The notes beneath the pieces are model-generated. The model saw only the letters and a program-made list of their open reading frames with translations. It was not told the DNA's origin and searched no databases. From Volvox africanus (taxonomy: Eukaryota > Chlorophyta > Chlorophyceae > Chlamydomonadales > Volvocaceae): a stretch of DNA of 64,000 bases. A program made the translations under genes and the position numbers. The stretch covers positions 2,345,001 through 2,409,000 of the forward strand of contig BSDZ01000078.1 of NCBI GenBank assembly GCA_030268105.1, read 5' to 3'. Shown one piece after another: positions 40,575-52,413 of the stretch; the stretch's first letter is position 1, and the number at the start of each line of letters is the position of its first letter.

Positions 40575-43500
40575 GTCGCTGGTTCAGTGCTTGCGTTTAC
40601 CTGTTCGCTCTTGCCCGTGGTCTTCGGTTTCCTTAGCCGACGGGGGCAAGCAAGCCATCTTGGGGCAGGTGTCTTTGCGGGTGTCTGCAGGCTCTTTTCG
40701 TGCTTGCTTGCAGCCCTATGTGCTGCCAACCCTCACAGATGCCGCATCTTTCATTTTAGGCTCTGCCTCACTCCAGAAGCATGCTGCTGTGTTTGACTAT
40801 GAGGAACGCACCCTTCGCCTGTCTAAGGGTTCAGCAACTTGCGTGCTTCGCTGGCTGCCTACAGCCGCAGAGGAGGCTGTTCCTGATGACACTCCTCGGA
40901 TCAATCATGTTATCACTGCCATGCGTGAAACCAAGAATACCCCAGAGTCTGTTGGCCGTAAAGCAGCTGTCCGCATGCTGTGTAAGGGTGCTCATGGCCT
41001 TCTAGTGCGCCCCTCTCTTCGGCTCAACTCTGTTGGTGCTCAGACTTCCATGCAGGACCCTGAAGTCTCTGTGTTGCTCATGGAGTATGCAGATGTGTTC
41101 CGCGACCTTCCAGGCATTCCGCCGGAACGACCGGTGGATCACACCATTCCTTTGGTGTCTGGTGCGCAACCTGTCTCACGCCCCATGTACCGTCTCAGCC
41201 CGTTAGAGCTTGATGAGGTAAAGCGGCAGGTTACTGACTTGCTTGCTAAGGGCTTGATCCATCCGAGCACTTCCCCTTACTCCGTGCCTATCTTGTTCGT
41301 GGGTAAGAAGGATGGCACACTGCGCATGTGCATTGACTATCTTAATGCCGTTGCGGTCAAAAACCAGTATCCTTTGCCCCGGATCGATGACCTGCTTGAT
41401 AAGCTGCGTGGCTCTGCCTACTTCAGCTCTATTGACCTGCAGCAGGGCTATAATCAGATCCGTATCTTGGAATCTGACATTCCTAAGACAGCTTTCCGTA
41501 CCCCTTTTGGTCATTTCGAGTTTACGGTCCTGAGCTTTGGTTTGGCTAATGCCCCTGCGACCTTTCAAGCTGTCATTGACCGTATGTTCAGGCCCTACAT
41601 CGACAAGTTTGTCGTGTGTTACCTGGACGATATCCTGATCTACTCGAAGACTAAGGAGGAACATCTTAAGCATCTACGTCAGATGCTGGAGGTCTTACGG
41701 CGTGAGCAGCTGTATGCCAAGCAGTCCAAGTGCCACTGGGCTCTTTCCCAGGTGGAATACTTGGGACATGTGGTGTCTGCCGATGGCATCCGCATGGACC
41801 CCCGTAAGACTGCTGCCGTAAAGGACTGGCCGACTCCGACCTCTTTGCCAGAGCTGCGCAAGTTTTTGGGCCTTACCAATTACTTTCGTAAGTTTATCTC
41901 TGGGTACTCCTCCCTTGCAGCATCTCTCACGTTACTCACTCGCAAAGATGCTTTTCAGTCTCCTGAGGCTTGGACCCCTGGTTGCCAAGCTGCGTTTGAT
42001 GCGATCAAGCACACTGTTGCTAATGACGTGGTGCTGCATTTCCCTGATTACTCCTTGCCCTTTCGTGTCGAGCTCATCTCTGATGCCTCGCTGCAAGGAT
42101 CAGGCGCCGTTCTGGTGCAAAATGGGCTATACTACCGGTGAGCAAGAGCTTCTGGCTATCATTCATGCCTTGCGTGAATGGCGCTGTTACCTGGAGGGCC
42201 GTCCCTTCGTGGTAAAGAAAGACCATAAGCCCTTGACCTTCCTTCAGGGTGTCCCTACCCTTAACCGCCGTCAGGCACGTTGGTTGGAATACATGGCACG
42301 TTTCAACTTCACCTGGGAGCATCTCTCCGGATCCCTCAATGTTGCCAATGCATTGAGTCGCCATCCATCCCTGCATGCCGTGATCCTTTCTGTGGTCACT
42401 CGGCGTCAATCTGATGCCTCTGAGGTCACTACCTCTGGCTTTGCACAGCGCATTGTGCAGGGATATGTCTCTGACTCCTGGTTTAAGGATGCCCGCAATG
42501 TTGAGCCCTATAAGCAGGAGCGTGGCCTATGGATCCGTACTGATGGTGAACGTCGCCAGATTGTCGTGCCTAACGACGACCTTCTTCGCCGGGATATCCT
42601 TGCTCGCTTGCATAAGGACCCCCTGGCTGGACATGTGGGTGTTACCCGCTTGGTGGAGCTAGCACGTCGCCATTTCTGATGGTCCTCCTTGGCCCAGGAT
42701 GCTGCTCACTTTGTGCAGCAGTGTGACGATTGCCAACGCTCTAAGCCCCTTTCCGGTAAACAAGCAGGGTTGCTTCAACCCTTGCCGATTCTGGTGGCTC
42801 CCTGGGAAAGCGTTTCCCTTGATTTTGTTGTTGGTCTTCCTCCGTCTGAGGGGGGGAACGATGCCGTGCTCATCATGGTTGATCGTTTGACCAAGATGGT
42901 GCACCTTGCGCCTACCACCACCTCGGTGACTGCAGAGCAGATGGCTCGTCTGTTCTTTGATAATGTCGTGCGTTTGCATGGCATACCCAAGTCGGTCATT
43001 TCTGATCGTGGGCCCCAGTTCGGTGGCAAGTTCTGGGCATCCCTGGGTGACCTTGTCAATGTTCGCGTGAACCTTTCCACTGCCTACCATCCCCAAACAG
43101 ATGGGCAGACGGAATGCATGAACCGCACCTTTGGTAACATGCTGCGTACGTACGCTGGCAATAACCTTCGCACGTGGGATACTTTCCTATCTGCTGCTGA
43201 GTTTGCCATGAACAATGCTGTTAACCGGTCTACAGGACAGTCTCCGTTCTTCTTGAACTATGGCTTCCACCCCGCAATTCCACTGGCTCGGGAGTTGGAT
43301 GTGCCTGCCCCAGCTGCCAAAGCTTTCGTGAGGTCATACAATGACCGCATGACTGAAGCTAAGCACCTTCTTGAGGTTGCACAGCAGCGTACCACTGCGT
43401 ACTACAACCGTGGTAACAAGGAAAGCACCTTCAAGCCTGGTGATTCTGTACTCCTCAGTACTAAAAACCTACGGCAACTTGCCACAGGTCCGCGCAAACT

Positions 43501-43950
43501 TTTGCCGCGTTGGGTGGGACCTTATCCTGTGAAACGCATGGTTGGTCAGGCAGCGGCCGAGCTTGTCCTTCCCACGAATATGCCCGTTCACCCCACCTTC
43601 CACGTGTCTCTGCTGCGTCCTTACAGGGCAGTACCAGATACGTTGGTTACCAATGGATCCAATATTTCCTCTGGAAACCCCGGGACCAGTCCTGATGGAC
43701 CGCTACCAGTAGATTGGTTGAACAACGAACCACTCTACTCGGTTGAGCACATTCTTGAGTACCGTGCTCGCTGTATCGGGAAGAAATGAAAACGGCTGGT
43801 GCACGAGTACCTTGTCAAGTGGAAGGGTTATTCTTCCAACCAAAACAGCTGGGAACCTGCGCAGAACTTTACCCCTGACCTGATCCCTGATCTTGAAGCA
43901 GCTCGAGCCCGTGCACGAGGGCGCTGTGAGGACGCTGCGTCCTAAAGGGG
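40480..43950 (+). pseudogene. pol: degenerate pol of E
   Basis: Protease (LVDSGATHDV) starts near 40530, followed by RT with YLDD (CYLDDILIYSK), RNase H, integrase (SLDF, SDRGPQF, QTECMNR) and a chromodomain (VKWKGYSSNQNSWEP). It is broken several times. Two codons are missing after MCIDY (about 41340), and a deletion removes the start of the RNase H block at about 42120 with a frame change. TGA replaces Trp at 42677-42679 in the integrase zinc region, and another TGA (43787-43789) cuts off the chromodomain. It is of the same chromovirus type as the main family but clearly older. Confidence 0.9.
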
Positions 43951-43957
43951 GAATAGT

Positions 43958-44265
43958 TGTTGTATTACAGTACCGGCCTTAGCTCCTTGCTAAGTAAGTA
44001 GCCAGTGGCTACACCCTCTATGTGCTAATATAGAGGCTAAGGGTTGCACGCCCTAGTGCAACTGTGACACGGTCACTGGTAGACTCAGTTGAGTTCGGTT
44101 TCACTGGTTGATCATATGTATTTCCTTAATACATATCCACGTTTTCTCTTCCTTAGAGATTACGGCTCTTTATGGAGGCTTTCCGTACTGAGCTCAGAGT
44201 ACCTATGCTCTGCTCTTCCTATCAACCGGTAGTTATCACTAACACTAGTTTGGGGTGATACAACA
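43958..44265 (+). repeat. 3' LTR of E (308 bp)
   Basis: TGTTGTATTACAG...GATACAACA, almost identical to the two halves of the 5' LTR. The polypurine tract precedes it and TSD CATGT follows. Confidence 0.95.
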
Positions 44266-44942
44266 CATGTGGGTCCGTTCAGGCCTCGGTCAGCCCAAGC
44301 TCTGTGATGTAGGATGCCCGTCACTGTGCTTTTTTTGTGGTTTACGTGCAGGCCCGCCCATTTTGAGTACAAGCTGATTTTGTCACATTGCATTTGTAGG
44401 TCTTGTGCGTTGTTGGTCATCACAGCGAGGTCATCGGCGTATGCGGCTGAGCTTCCGTGGTATCTGGCGTTCAAGCTGTCAGAGAGGCAGCCATATTTGT
44501 ACCCTCGTCCGCCTGCATGGAGCCATTGGAGGAGTGGTTCAAGGAAGATGATAAATAGCACCGGCAAAAGCGTGTCTCCCTGAACCGTGCCACGTTCAAT
44601 CATTATTGGTGCTGTGTGGCCGTGCTCTGTCCGTATAGTGGTCCGTGCCTGGCTGTAAAGGTCCCATACGACATAGATGAGGTCTTCGGGTAGCCCCAAG
44701 TCGTACATGATCTGTAGCAGCAGGTCGTGGTTGATGGTATTGAATGCCGAGGAGAAGTCGACATATAGCAAGTAGAGATCTTTGCATGCGAGGCCAGCAT
44801 CCTCAATTACATGGAGCAGGATTTGGATTTGCCTTTCAGTGTTTCTGTACCGGAGGAACCCTTCTTGCGCCTCACTGAACAATGCGAGTTCGGGAGCGAC
44901 GTCCCCGATGGACACTGTGACGAGGCTAGTCCATAGCTTATA
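44266..44942 (-). pseudogene. LINE reverse transcriptase catalytic core (piece 2 of 5)
   Basis: Minus strand, between E (left) and F (right). It holds the RT palm: YVDFSSAFNTINH (motif A, Asp), GTVQGDTLLPVLF (motif B), and AYADDLAVM (motif C, YADD at 44430-44441), then HVNHKKSTV. The segment is open throughout. Removing F with one TTATA joins it to piece 1 in frame (…LANTLY + KLWTSLV…). The YADD core and AP endonuclease place the element among APE-type LINEs. The clade is not assigned. Confidence 0.93.
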
Positions 44943-45766
44943 TGTTGTACCTCTCGTTCGCGTTTGCTCATAAGTATCTGCACGTCTGGAGACTATCGAC
45001 ACCGATGCGCGAGCACTTGCAAGTACAGCAAGGCAAGCGAGAACAAACAGAGACAGCGGAAGACTTCAAGACGAAGAGAGATATAACTTACAGTATTACA
45101 GATCGGGATGATGCAATGGACGAAATCGCCGTCAGCGCCGGAAGCAAGCAATCATCACACGGCGGTGATTAGCGAAGTTCAGGCTTAGCTCGGGCTAAGT
45201 AGAATAGCGTATGGCAATAGTAATATAGAACACACGAGTGTTCTCCGGTATCGAATGTCTTGTCTAGCTTAGCCGTCCTCGCATCTGTTATACTCGCAGC
45301 ATCGCAGTGCCGTACGATTCACATCAGGAGGCCGATCCTAGATGTGACAACCCTACTGCGTCTAGGCGATGTCTACGCATAACAACGTATAAGCCTTTCC
45401 GGCATTCGCATGATGCAAGGGTCCGGATAACGATATCCGGTTGCAGGGCATGTATCGCGACGAGTGCGGCGCTCTCAACGTGTGCTGTAATGAAGTAATA
45501 TTATATCAAATAATATTACTTATCGTTTCGTAGCACGAGCATAATGCGCACTTCAAGGATTCGGTATTTCATGCATGCTAGGCGGATTTGCCATGATGCG
45601 ATGTCGCGATGGATAATGACAACATGCCAGATGCATATATAAATGTATGCGAATACATTTATAGCATGCAGATCCATTCATATGTAATGCGTTCATCACA
45701 AAAGCACTTCGCCTCGTAGGATCGCGTCGACCTACGCGTCGGCGGGAAATGAACCGTAGCACAACA
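44943..45766 (-). repeat. 3' LTR of F
   Basis: 824 bp. It differs from the 5' LTR at very few positions seen by eye (for example near 45314, 45665 and 45738). The polypurine tract lies directly to the right. Confidence 0.95.
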
Positions 45767-45825
45767 ATTATCCCCCCTCCCGTATGCAGCGTCCTCGCTG
45801 CATCATACAGCATCGACTGCAGGGG

Positions 45826-48800
45826 TCATTGGGCTTGCGTGGCACGTTTGCGGGCTTCTTCGAGCAGGGATTTCATGTCCTGTGAGAAGTTGCGTGCCGG
45901 TTCCCATGAGTTGTGCTCGTCGGTATACCCTGTCCACTTAACCAAGTACTCATGTACTGTTCGCTTACGTCGGTGTCGGCCCACACGACGCGCGCGATAA
46001 TCTAACACCCGCTCCACATCGTAAAACTTCTGTTTACCAGCGATCCAGGTCTCGGGAACTGGTTCGATCGCTGCGGGGGCGTTAGCAGGCTCAGGGACGG
46101 GTTCCGTACTACGATACGGACGAACAAGCGATACGTGAAACGTGGGGTGAATGGTCATATCAGTGGGCAATGCAAGCTCCACAGCCACATTCCCAACCAT
46201 GCGCACGACAGGATACGGACCAATCCAGCGGGGTAAGAGTTTTCGGGATCCGTTGGCCAAGGAACGCAAGTTCTTGGTGCTTAGCAACACGAGTTGCCCC
46301 TCCGAAAACGTCACATCCTGCTTGGATTTGTTATAGTATTCCGTCGTTCGTTGCTGTGCCGCGTCCAAACACGACTTCGCGTCTGTGATTCGGGACATAA
46401 AAGACTTGGCAAAAAGTTTAGCAGCAGGCACGTTCACTTCCAACTCACGCCACACGGGTAGCGCGGGATGAAACCCGTAGTTAAGAAAGAACGGACTTTT
46501 GCCTGTAGAGCGGTTAACAGCATTGTTAAGCGCAAATTCTGCCGCAGTCAAATACGTATCCCAAACGAGTGGTGTGCGACCAGCATAATTGCGCAACATA
46601 TCACCCAACGTGCGGTTTGTGCGTTCGGTTTGACCATCAGTCTGCGGGTGATACGCTGTGCTCAGGTTGACGCGCATGCCAACTAGTTTGCAGAGCGCTT
46701 CCCAAAACTTAGACGTGAACTGTCCACCGCGGTCCGAGATCACATTTTTGGGAATCCCGTGTAACCGAACCACATTATCGAAAAACAAACGTGCGGTTTG
46801 CTCAGCCGTGCAGGATGACGTGCATGGTGCTAGGTGAACCATCTTAGTCAGACGATCGACCATTACGAACACCGCATCGTATCCCCCCTCAGTTTTGGGC
46901 AGCGTGACTACGAAGTCCATGGAAACACTTTCCCAAGGCGCATCCGGGACAGGCAACGGTTGCAACAACCCATGGCCCTTACCGGACAAAGCCTTATTGC
47001 ACTGGCACAGACTGCATGTCTGGACGAAGTTCGCCGCATCCTTAGCCAAACGAGGCCACCAAAAGGAGTGTTGCACCAAGTCGATCAATCGCTTGCTACC
47101 AGGGTGTCCTGCTAACGGGTCCTCGTGGAACCACGCAAGGATGTCGTAACGTAGCGCGTCGTCGTTCAGAACGACGATTTGTGTAGCTGCACCCTCCGTC
47201 CGTAGCCAAAGGCCATTCTGCTTGTGAAGGTTTTCTACATTAGCCAGCTCTGAGAACCAGGCATCTGCGTTGTAGGCAACCTTCAACCGCTCCGCGAGGT
47301 CCGTCACGATCGGTACCTCCTCGCTACGTGGCCGCACGACGGGCGCTGCCAAAATTGCAGCGTGTAGCGACGGATGTCGACTGAGAGCATCGGCAATATT
47401 CAATTTACCAGAAATATACTCCCAGGTGCAGTCGAACCTAGCTAGGTATTCCATCCACCTAGCCTGACGGCGGTTCAACGTCGGAACGCTTTGCAAAAAC
47501 GTTAGGGGCTTATGGTCAGTCTTTAAAGTAAACGGGCGTCCCTCGAGGTAACAGCGCCATTCCTTTAAAGCATGCAGCACGGCCAGAAGCTCCTGTTCCC
47601 CGGTGGTGTAGCGAATCTCCGCACCAGAAAACTTCTTACTCGTGAAGGCGATCGGTCGCCCTTCCTGTAACAATACAGCGCCGCTTCCAAATACTGAGGC
47701 ATCAGACACTACCTCAACACGAAATGGCAACGAGTAATCAGGGAATGCAAGGGTGACATCTTCGGCAACGATTCGTTTGAGCTCTTCGAATGCCCGCTGG
47801 CATTGCGACGTCCACGACTCGAGCGAAACGAAAACGCCTTTGCGAGTTAAGTTAGTAAGCGGGGCCGCAATGATGGAATATTTTTCAATGAACTTCCGGA
47901 AATAATTGGTCAAGCCAAGGAACTTACACAGCTCCGTGAGGTTCTGAGGTGCGGGCCAGTCGTGAACCACGGCGACCTTCCACGGGTCCATCTTCACACC
48001 GGTGGCCGACACAATGTGGCCCAAATATTCCACCTGAGGCTGCGCCCAAAAGCATTTGGCGCGTTTAGCAAACAATTGCTCCCGCCTCATAACGTCGAGC
48101 ACGAGCCGCAGATGCTCCAAGTGCTCCTCGCGCGTCTTAGAATATACCAAGATGTCATCCAGGTAGCAAACAACGAACCTGTCGATAAACGGCCTAAACA
48201 TTCGGTCCATAACCGCCTGAAACGTCGCAGGGGCATTAGTCAAACCAAACGATAGGACCGTATACTCAAAGTGACCGAAGGGCGTCCGAAAAGCGGTTTT
48301 CGGGATATCAGAGGCAGCGATGCGAATCTGATTGTAGCCCTGTTGTAAGTCAATTGAGGAAAAATAAGCCGAGCCCTTCAGCTTATCCAACAGGTCGTCA
48401 ACGCGTGGCAAAGGGTAGCGATTTTTCATCGTATTCGCATTCAACCCCCGGTAATCGATGCACATGCGCAAGGTCCCATCCTTCTTACCGACAAATAAAA
48501 TCGGTGCAGAATATGGGGATGTGCTGGGGCGTATCATACCCTTCGCGAGCAAATCCGTCACCTGGCGCTTCACCTCGTCCAGTTCCAATGGACTCAACCT
48601 GTACATTGGCCGGGCCGTAGGCTGCGCTCCAGGCATGAGAGGGATTGTGTGATCAACAGGACGCATAGGTGGTAGGCCAGGGATATCTTTAAAGACGTCC
48701 TCATACTGCGACAGTAGGGCCTCAACCTCAGGATCCGCAGAAATCTGCGCGGTGGTGACACAACAGCTCACCCGCGGCCTTAAAAGCAGTCCGTGGGCAC

Positions 48801-49887
48801 CCTTCCGTAACAAACGGACGGCCTCCTTACGCCCGACTAGCTCTGGTTCGATTCGCGCGGCCATTGCGGTCACAGCGAAATTAACCATAGGCACCGCCTC
48901 AGTTTCGCCCTCCTTTGGTGTGACATGTTCGAACGACAGGAAAGGTACCTTAATCGACAGAGTACCCTTGCACATATGCAGGGTTGCGGTCTCCATGTCG
49001 ATGCGCGCGCGGTACTGTCGTAATGTCGACGACCCCATTATGTACGGTGCAGTCTCTGCTAAGCCCTGCAGCACGTACGGCCGGGTCACAACACGCAAAG
49101 GGCCTATCGATAGGCTAAGGGTAATCCTGCCCACGATGGGATGCTTACCCCCGTCAGCAAGGGTAACCTGTGGACAATCAGACGACTCTGGGGACAACCC
49201 CAGCGCGTTCACCTCTGCGACAGAGATGAAGTCGTCGCTGGCACCGGTGTCAACAAGTGCCTTCAGAGTACGGTCATTCAAACCGATCTGAATCACAGGG
49301 ACACGGTTATCTACGAGCGACTGCCCAGCAGACAACGTCAGTGCACTTAAGGCGGGTCTGTAACCAACGGCACCCCCATCAGGAGCTTCGTACCAAACGT
49401 CAACCGAGTAGGATAGGCGTGGCCACGGAGCCAGCGTACCCTCCCAATCCACACCATTAAACAAAACGGTGCCCGGCTCGAACCGGTGGACATGCCGCAT
49501 ACCCCTTAACGATGCCTCTGCCTTGCGCCGACAGAAAGCAGGGAGTAATACACATGCGGCAGTGCCTGGATATTGACGCCTACATCTCCTGTATATGGCC
49601 AACTGTTCCGACATCTCACGCAGAGACGAGGGGATGAACAAAACCACGTGGTTAGACAGATCGATAGACGACAGGGGACGGCGAGGTGTAAACAAATTAC
49701 ACAACGGGTCGAAGCAGAGAAGTCCCGTGCGTCCGTCAAGCGTGATGCGTCGCGCAATGACTCGCTCGATGTGTCCAAGTACACAAGGCAACAATGCCTT
49801 AACGGCTGGCCGTAAGGATGACCACCGACCACGCGTTAGTTCAGAAATCCCAGGTGGTGCCCCCTCCGCAGGAACCCGGGCAAGCCC
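45826..49887 (-). CDS. pol: Pol polyprotein of F, read through from gag UAG
   Basis: Uninterrupted 1353 codons, with the domains and active-site residues listed for G (DTGAS, YLDD, RNase H triad, HHCC and DDE of the integrase, chromodomain). One change falls in the zinc-binding region of the integrase: Arg to Cys in CSLCQRN (CSLCQCN, near 46999), which leaves the two zinc Cys intact. The final stop is TGA (45826-45828). Confidence 0.95.
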   Translation of the reverse strand, partial: GLARVPAEGAPPGISELTRGRWSSLRPAVKALLPCVLGHIERVIARRITLDGRTGLLCFDPLCNLFTPRRPLSSIDLSNHVVLFIPSSLREMSEQLAIYRRCRRQYPGTAACVLLPAFCRRKAEASLRGMRHVHRFEPGTVLFNGVDWEGTLAPWPRLSYSVDVWYEAPDGGAVGYRPALSALTLSAGQSLVDNRVPVIQIGLNDRTLKALVDTGASDDFISVAEVNALGLSPESSDCPQVTLADGGKHPIVGRITLSLSIGPLRVVTRPYVLQGLAETAPYIMGSSTLRQYRARIDMETATLHMCKGTLSIKVPFLSFEHVTPKEGETEAVPMVNFAVTAMAARIEPELVGRKEAVRLLRKGAHGLLLRPRVSCCVTTAQISADPEVEALLSQYEDVFKDIPGLPPMRPVDHTIPLMPGAQPTARPMYRLSPLELDEVKRQVTDLLAKGMIRPSTSPYSAPILFVGKKDGTLRMCIDYRGLNANTMKNRYPLPRVDDLLDKLKGSAYFSSIDLQQGYNQIRIAASDIPKTAFRTPFGHFEYTVLSFGLTNAPATFQAVMDRMFRPFIDRFVVCYLDDILVYSKTREEHLEHLRLVLDVMRREQLFAKRAKCFWAQPQVEYLGHIVSATGVKMDPWKVAVVHDWPAPQNLTELCKFLGLTNYFRKFIEKYSIIAAPLTNLTRKGVFVSLESWTSQCQRAFEELKRIVAEDVTLAFPDYSLPFRVEVVSDASVFGSGAVLLQEGRPIAFTSKKFSGAEIRYTTGEQELLAVLHALKEWRCYLEGRPFTLKTDHKPLTFLQSVPTLNRRQARWMEYLARFDCTWEYISGKLNIADALSRHPSLHAAILAAPVVRPRSEEVPIVTDLAERLKVAYNADAWFSELANVENLHKQNGLWLRTEGAATQIVVLNDDALRYDILAWFHEDPLAGHPGSKRLIDLVQHSFWWPRLAKDAANFVQTCSLCQCNKALSGKGHGLLQPLPVPDAPWESVSMDFVVTLPKTEGGYDAVFVMVDRLTKMVHLAPCTSSCTAEQTARLFFDNVVRLHGIPKNVISDRGGQFTSKFWEALCKLVGMRVNLSTAYHPQTDGQTERTNRTLGDMLRNYAGRTPLVWDTYLTAAEFALNNAVNRSTGKSPFFLNYGFHPALPVWRELEVNVPAAKLFAKSFMSRITDAKSCLDAAQQRTTEYYNKSKQDVTFSEGQLVLLSTKNLRSLANGSRKLLPRWIGPYPVVRMVGNVAVELALPTDMTIHPTFHVSLVRPYRSTEPVPEPANAPAAIEPVPETWIAGKQKFYDVERVLDYRARRVGRHRRKRTVHEYLVKWTGYTDEHNSWEPARNFSQDMKSLLEEARKRATQAQ

Positions 49888-51123
49888 CTATTTCGGCTGA
49901 GGTACAAACGGCGGCATTAGAGGGCAATCCTTCGTGGAATGGTTCTCCGCACACCGTAGACAAACGTTGGCCAATTTTCGACGCTCGAATTCGGAACGAT
50001 TGCAATTCCATTTTGGCATAAATGTGTCGTCCGTACGAGTACGCTTCGCGTTGGGGTCGGAACGCTGTGCGGCTGCCGACGACGGCGCACCACCACGCTT
50101 CCTGTTCCTAGCTGGGTCCGAGCTCGGACCTGCTCCTCCTGTACCACGGACACCCGAGCTAGCGCCCCCGCGCGCCTTGCGTTGCCCATTGCTGCGTCGC
50201 GTCGCGGCAGTAGGCGCGGGGCGGGTCGCGCTGAGGTCCTGGTCGAGAGCTACAGCTTCCCCAAGCGGATCCTGCACTTGCACGGCATTTGCACGAGGGG
50301 CAGACTTGACTTCTTCCTCGCCGGCAAGGAGTCGTATCTCCGCGCCCTTAGCAAAAGCGACCAACGCGTCATACGACTTGATCTGCGCTCCAACCAAGTC
50401 AGTGGCGCACCATTTAGCCACAAGTTTCGTTAGGCCTCGCCTAAACCAAAAGACACGCTCAGATTCGGTGAGGTCAGCAATGGGAGTCACAAGTGCTTCG
50501 AAGCGTGACTGGTACGCAGGTACATGTTCATCCCGACGCATGTGGTAGCTACCGGCTGCCAAAACGTTACGAGCTTCCACATCGCGTGCTTGAACCTCAG
50601 TAGCGAATCGTGCGAGCAAAGCGGCGACCAACTCGTCAAAAGTATAGCTGCCCCGGGCGTTGGTCCAATTGCGATACCAGTCCTTCGCTGAGCCCTCGAG
50701 GGTGTTACCAACGAAGAGACACCTGATACCGTCATTATCGCCACCATGAACAGCCTGGAGATACTTTTTAGCGTCACGCACGTACGCACGAGTTGCATCG
50801 GCTATGCTATGCCCTGGTGTCTTGTCGGTCAGCGAAATATTGAGCCTAGGAACGGGAATCGACAATCTCATCACCTCAGGGATGTCATCATGCCCTCGAG
50901 CTTGAGGTAATGGCAGAACCCTTGGTCCAGCAGTGTTGTCCATATTTGTGTTCACTGCTGAATGCGGCACAATTAAGTGAGCAGGGGTCTGAAGGAAAAG
51001 GGGCTCTTGAGTGGCTCGCGCGCCAACAGTCTCAAGACCTCTATCCGGTGCTCTAGCAGCCACAACAAAATCGGGTTGGCTAGCTAGGCTAGTGTGCGGC
51101 GTATCGTTGTGTTCCGCGGACAT
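49888..51123 (-). CDS. gag: Gag polyprotein of F (411 aa)
   Basis: Intact from ATG 51123 to UAG 49888-49890. The capsid-like region and basic linker are normal. The knuckle is CLRCAENHSTKDC, with Ser to Asn at a non-ligand position. It overlaps ORF0 by 35 nt and is in frame with pol. Confidence 0.94.
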   Translation of the reverse strand: MSAEHNDTPHTSLASQPDFVVAARAPDRGLETVGARATQEPLFLQTPAHLIVPHSAVNTNMDNTAGPRVLPLPQARGHDDIPEVMRLSIPVPRLNISLTDKTPGHSIADATRAYVRDAKKYLQAVHGGDNDGIRCLFVGNTLEGSAKDWYRNWTNARGSYTFDELVAALLARFATEVQARDVEARNVLAAGSYHMRRDEHVPAYQSRFEALVTPIADLTESERVFWFRRGLTKLVAKWCATDLVGAQIKSYDALVAFAKGAEIRLLAGEEEVKSAPRANAVQVQDPLGEAVALDQDLSATRPAPTAATRRSNGQRKARGGASSGVRGTGGAGPSSDPARNRKRGGAPSSAAAQRSDPNAKRTRTDDTFMPKWNCNRSEFERRKLANVCLRCAENHSTKDCPLMPPFVPQPK

Positions 51124-51522
51124 GGAACACGAAATGATACCCTAGGTTTGCGTAATAGAAGCCGACTTCTATCGCAAAGGCAAGAGTACAAAGCGATTCG
51201 GTGAGCCTACCGACAGTACTCTTGAGAAGATTCAGTAAACTCAGCAAGTACTTGCCCAGCTGAGTCCTGATCTCCGTAGTTTGGGCAATGAGAGTCGCCA
51301 AATGGTCCGGACGAAAACCGGTCTCAGTCGCCGCGGCAAGCAATGCCGGTGCACTGAGATTACCTGCGACTCAGAGCGTACACTTACACAACAAGTGCAG
51401 CAATCTAAGCAAAAGCAATTAAACAATTACAAACCGGAAGCGGCGGCGTCCAAAACGGCGCGGCCTAAGTCTTCGGCAAAAGTATCTAGCGGTCCTCGTG
51501 GTTCGTCGCTGGAACTCGCCAT
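51089..51522 (-). CDS. ORF0 of F (inferred spliced leader ORF)
   Basis: Exon 1 is 51435-51522, the intron 51364-51434 and exon 2 51089-51363. Splice sites and phase are as in B, and the spliced frame is open. It has two small C-terminal differences (GYHF and TQRY). See element B for the description of the product. Confidence 0.58.
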
Positions 51523-51589
51523 AGAAAGAACCTACTTCCGATTAGACAAAGAGAGACAGTTAGGCAACGAACCTGTCTCGATACCAAAT

Positions 51590-52413
51590 TGTTGTACCTC
51601 TCGTTCGCGTTTGCTCATAAGTATCTGCACGTCTGGAGACTATCGACACCGATGCGCGAGCACTTGCAAGTACAGCAAGGCAAGCGAGAGCAAACAGAGA
51701 CAGCGGAAGACTTCAAGACGAAGAGAGATATAACTTACAGTATTACAGATCGGGATGATGCAATGGACGAAATCGCCGTCAGCGCCGGAAGCAAGCAATC
51801 ATCACACGGCGGTGATTAGCGAAGTTCAGGCTTAGCTCGGGCTAAGTAGAATAGCGTATGGCAATAGTAATATAGAACACACGAGTGTTCTCCGGTATCG
51901 AATGTCTTGTCTAGCTTAGCCGTCCTCGCATCTGTTATACTCGCAGCATCGCAGTGCCGTACTATTCACATCAGGAGGCCGATCCTAGATGTGACAACCC
52001 TACTGCGTCTAGGCGATGTCTACGCATAACAACGTATAAGCCTTTCCGGCATTCGCATGATGCAAGGGTCCGGATAACGATATCCGGTTGCAGGGCATGT
52101 ATCGCGACGAGTGCGGCGCTCTCAACGTGTGCTGTAATGAAGTAATATTATATCAAATAATATTACTTATCGTTTCGTAGCACGAGCATAATGCGCACTT
52201 CAAGGATTCGGTATTTCATGCATGCTAGGCGGATTTGCCATGATGCGATGTCGCGATGGATAATGACAACATGCCAGATGCATATATAAATGTATGCGAA
52301 TACATTTATATCATGCAGATCCATTCATATGTAATGCGTTCATCACAAAAGCACTTCGCCTCGTAGGATCGCGTCGACCTACGCATCGGCGGGAAATGAA
52401 CCGTAGCACAACA
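51590..52413 (-). repeat. 5' LTR of F
   Basis: 824 bp, standard family ends, followed on the right by TSD TTATA. Confidence 0.95.

Larger units (their letters stand above)
19613..44265 (+). mobile_element. Ty3/gypsy element E (second family), split by element C
   Basis: The LTRs are only 308 bp. The 5' LTR is 19613-19705 plus 39778-39992, broken by C, and the 3' LTR is 43958-44265. The TSD CATGT flanks it (19608-19612 and 44266-44270). Without C and one TSD copy E is 4581 bp. A primer-binding-like block (CTGGTATGGAGACGG) follows the 5' LTR and a polypurine tract (AAAGGGGGAATAG, 43945-43957) precedes the 3' LTR. The pol is clearly diverged from the main family and carries several lesions. No gag capsid or zinc knuckle is present. 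Confidence 0.95.
44943..52413 (-). mobile_element. Ty3/gypsy chromovirus element F, intact, 7471 bp
   Basis: Minus-strand element with 3' LTR 44943-45766 and 5' LTR 51590-52413, both 824 bp and almost identical. The TSD TTATA is at 44938-44942 and 52414-52418. All frames (ORF0, gag, pol) are open apart from the shared gag UAG. It lies in the LINE RT region. With G it is the best-preserved copy and probably inserted recently. Confidence 0.97.
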
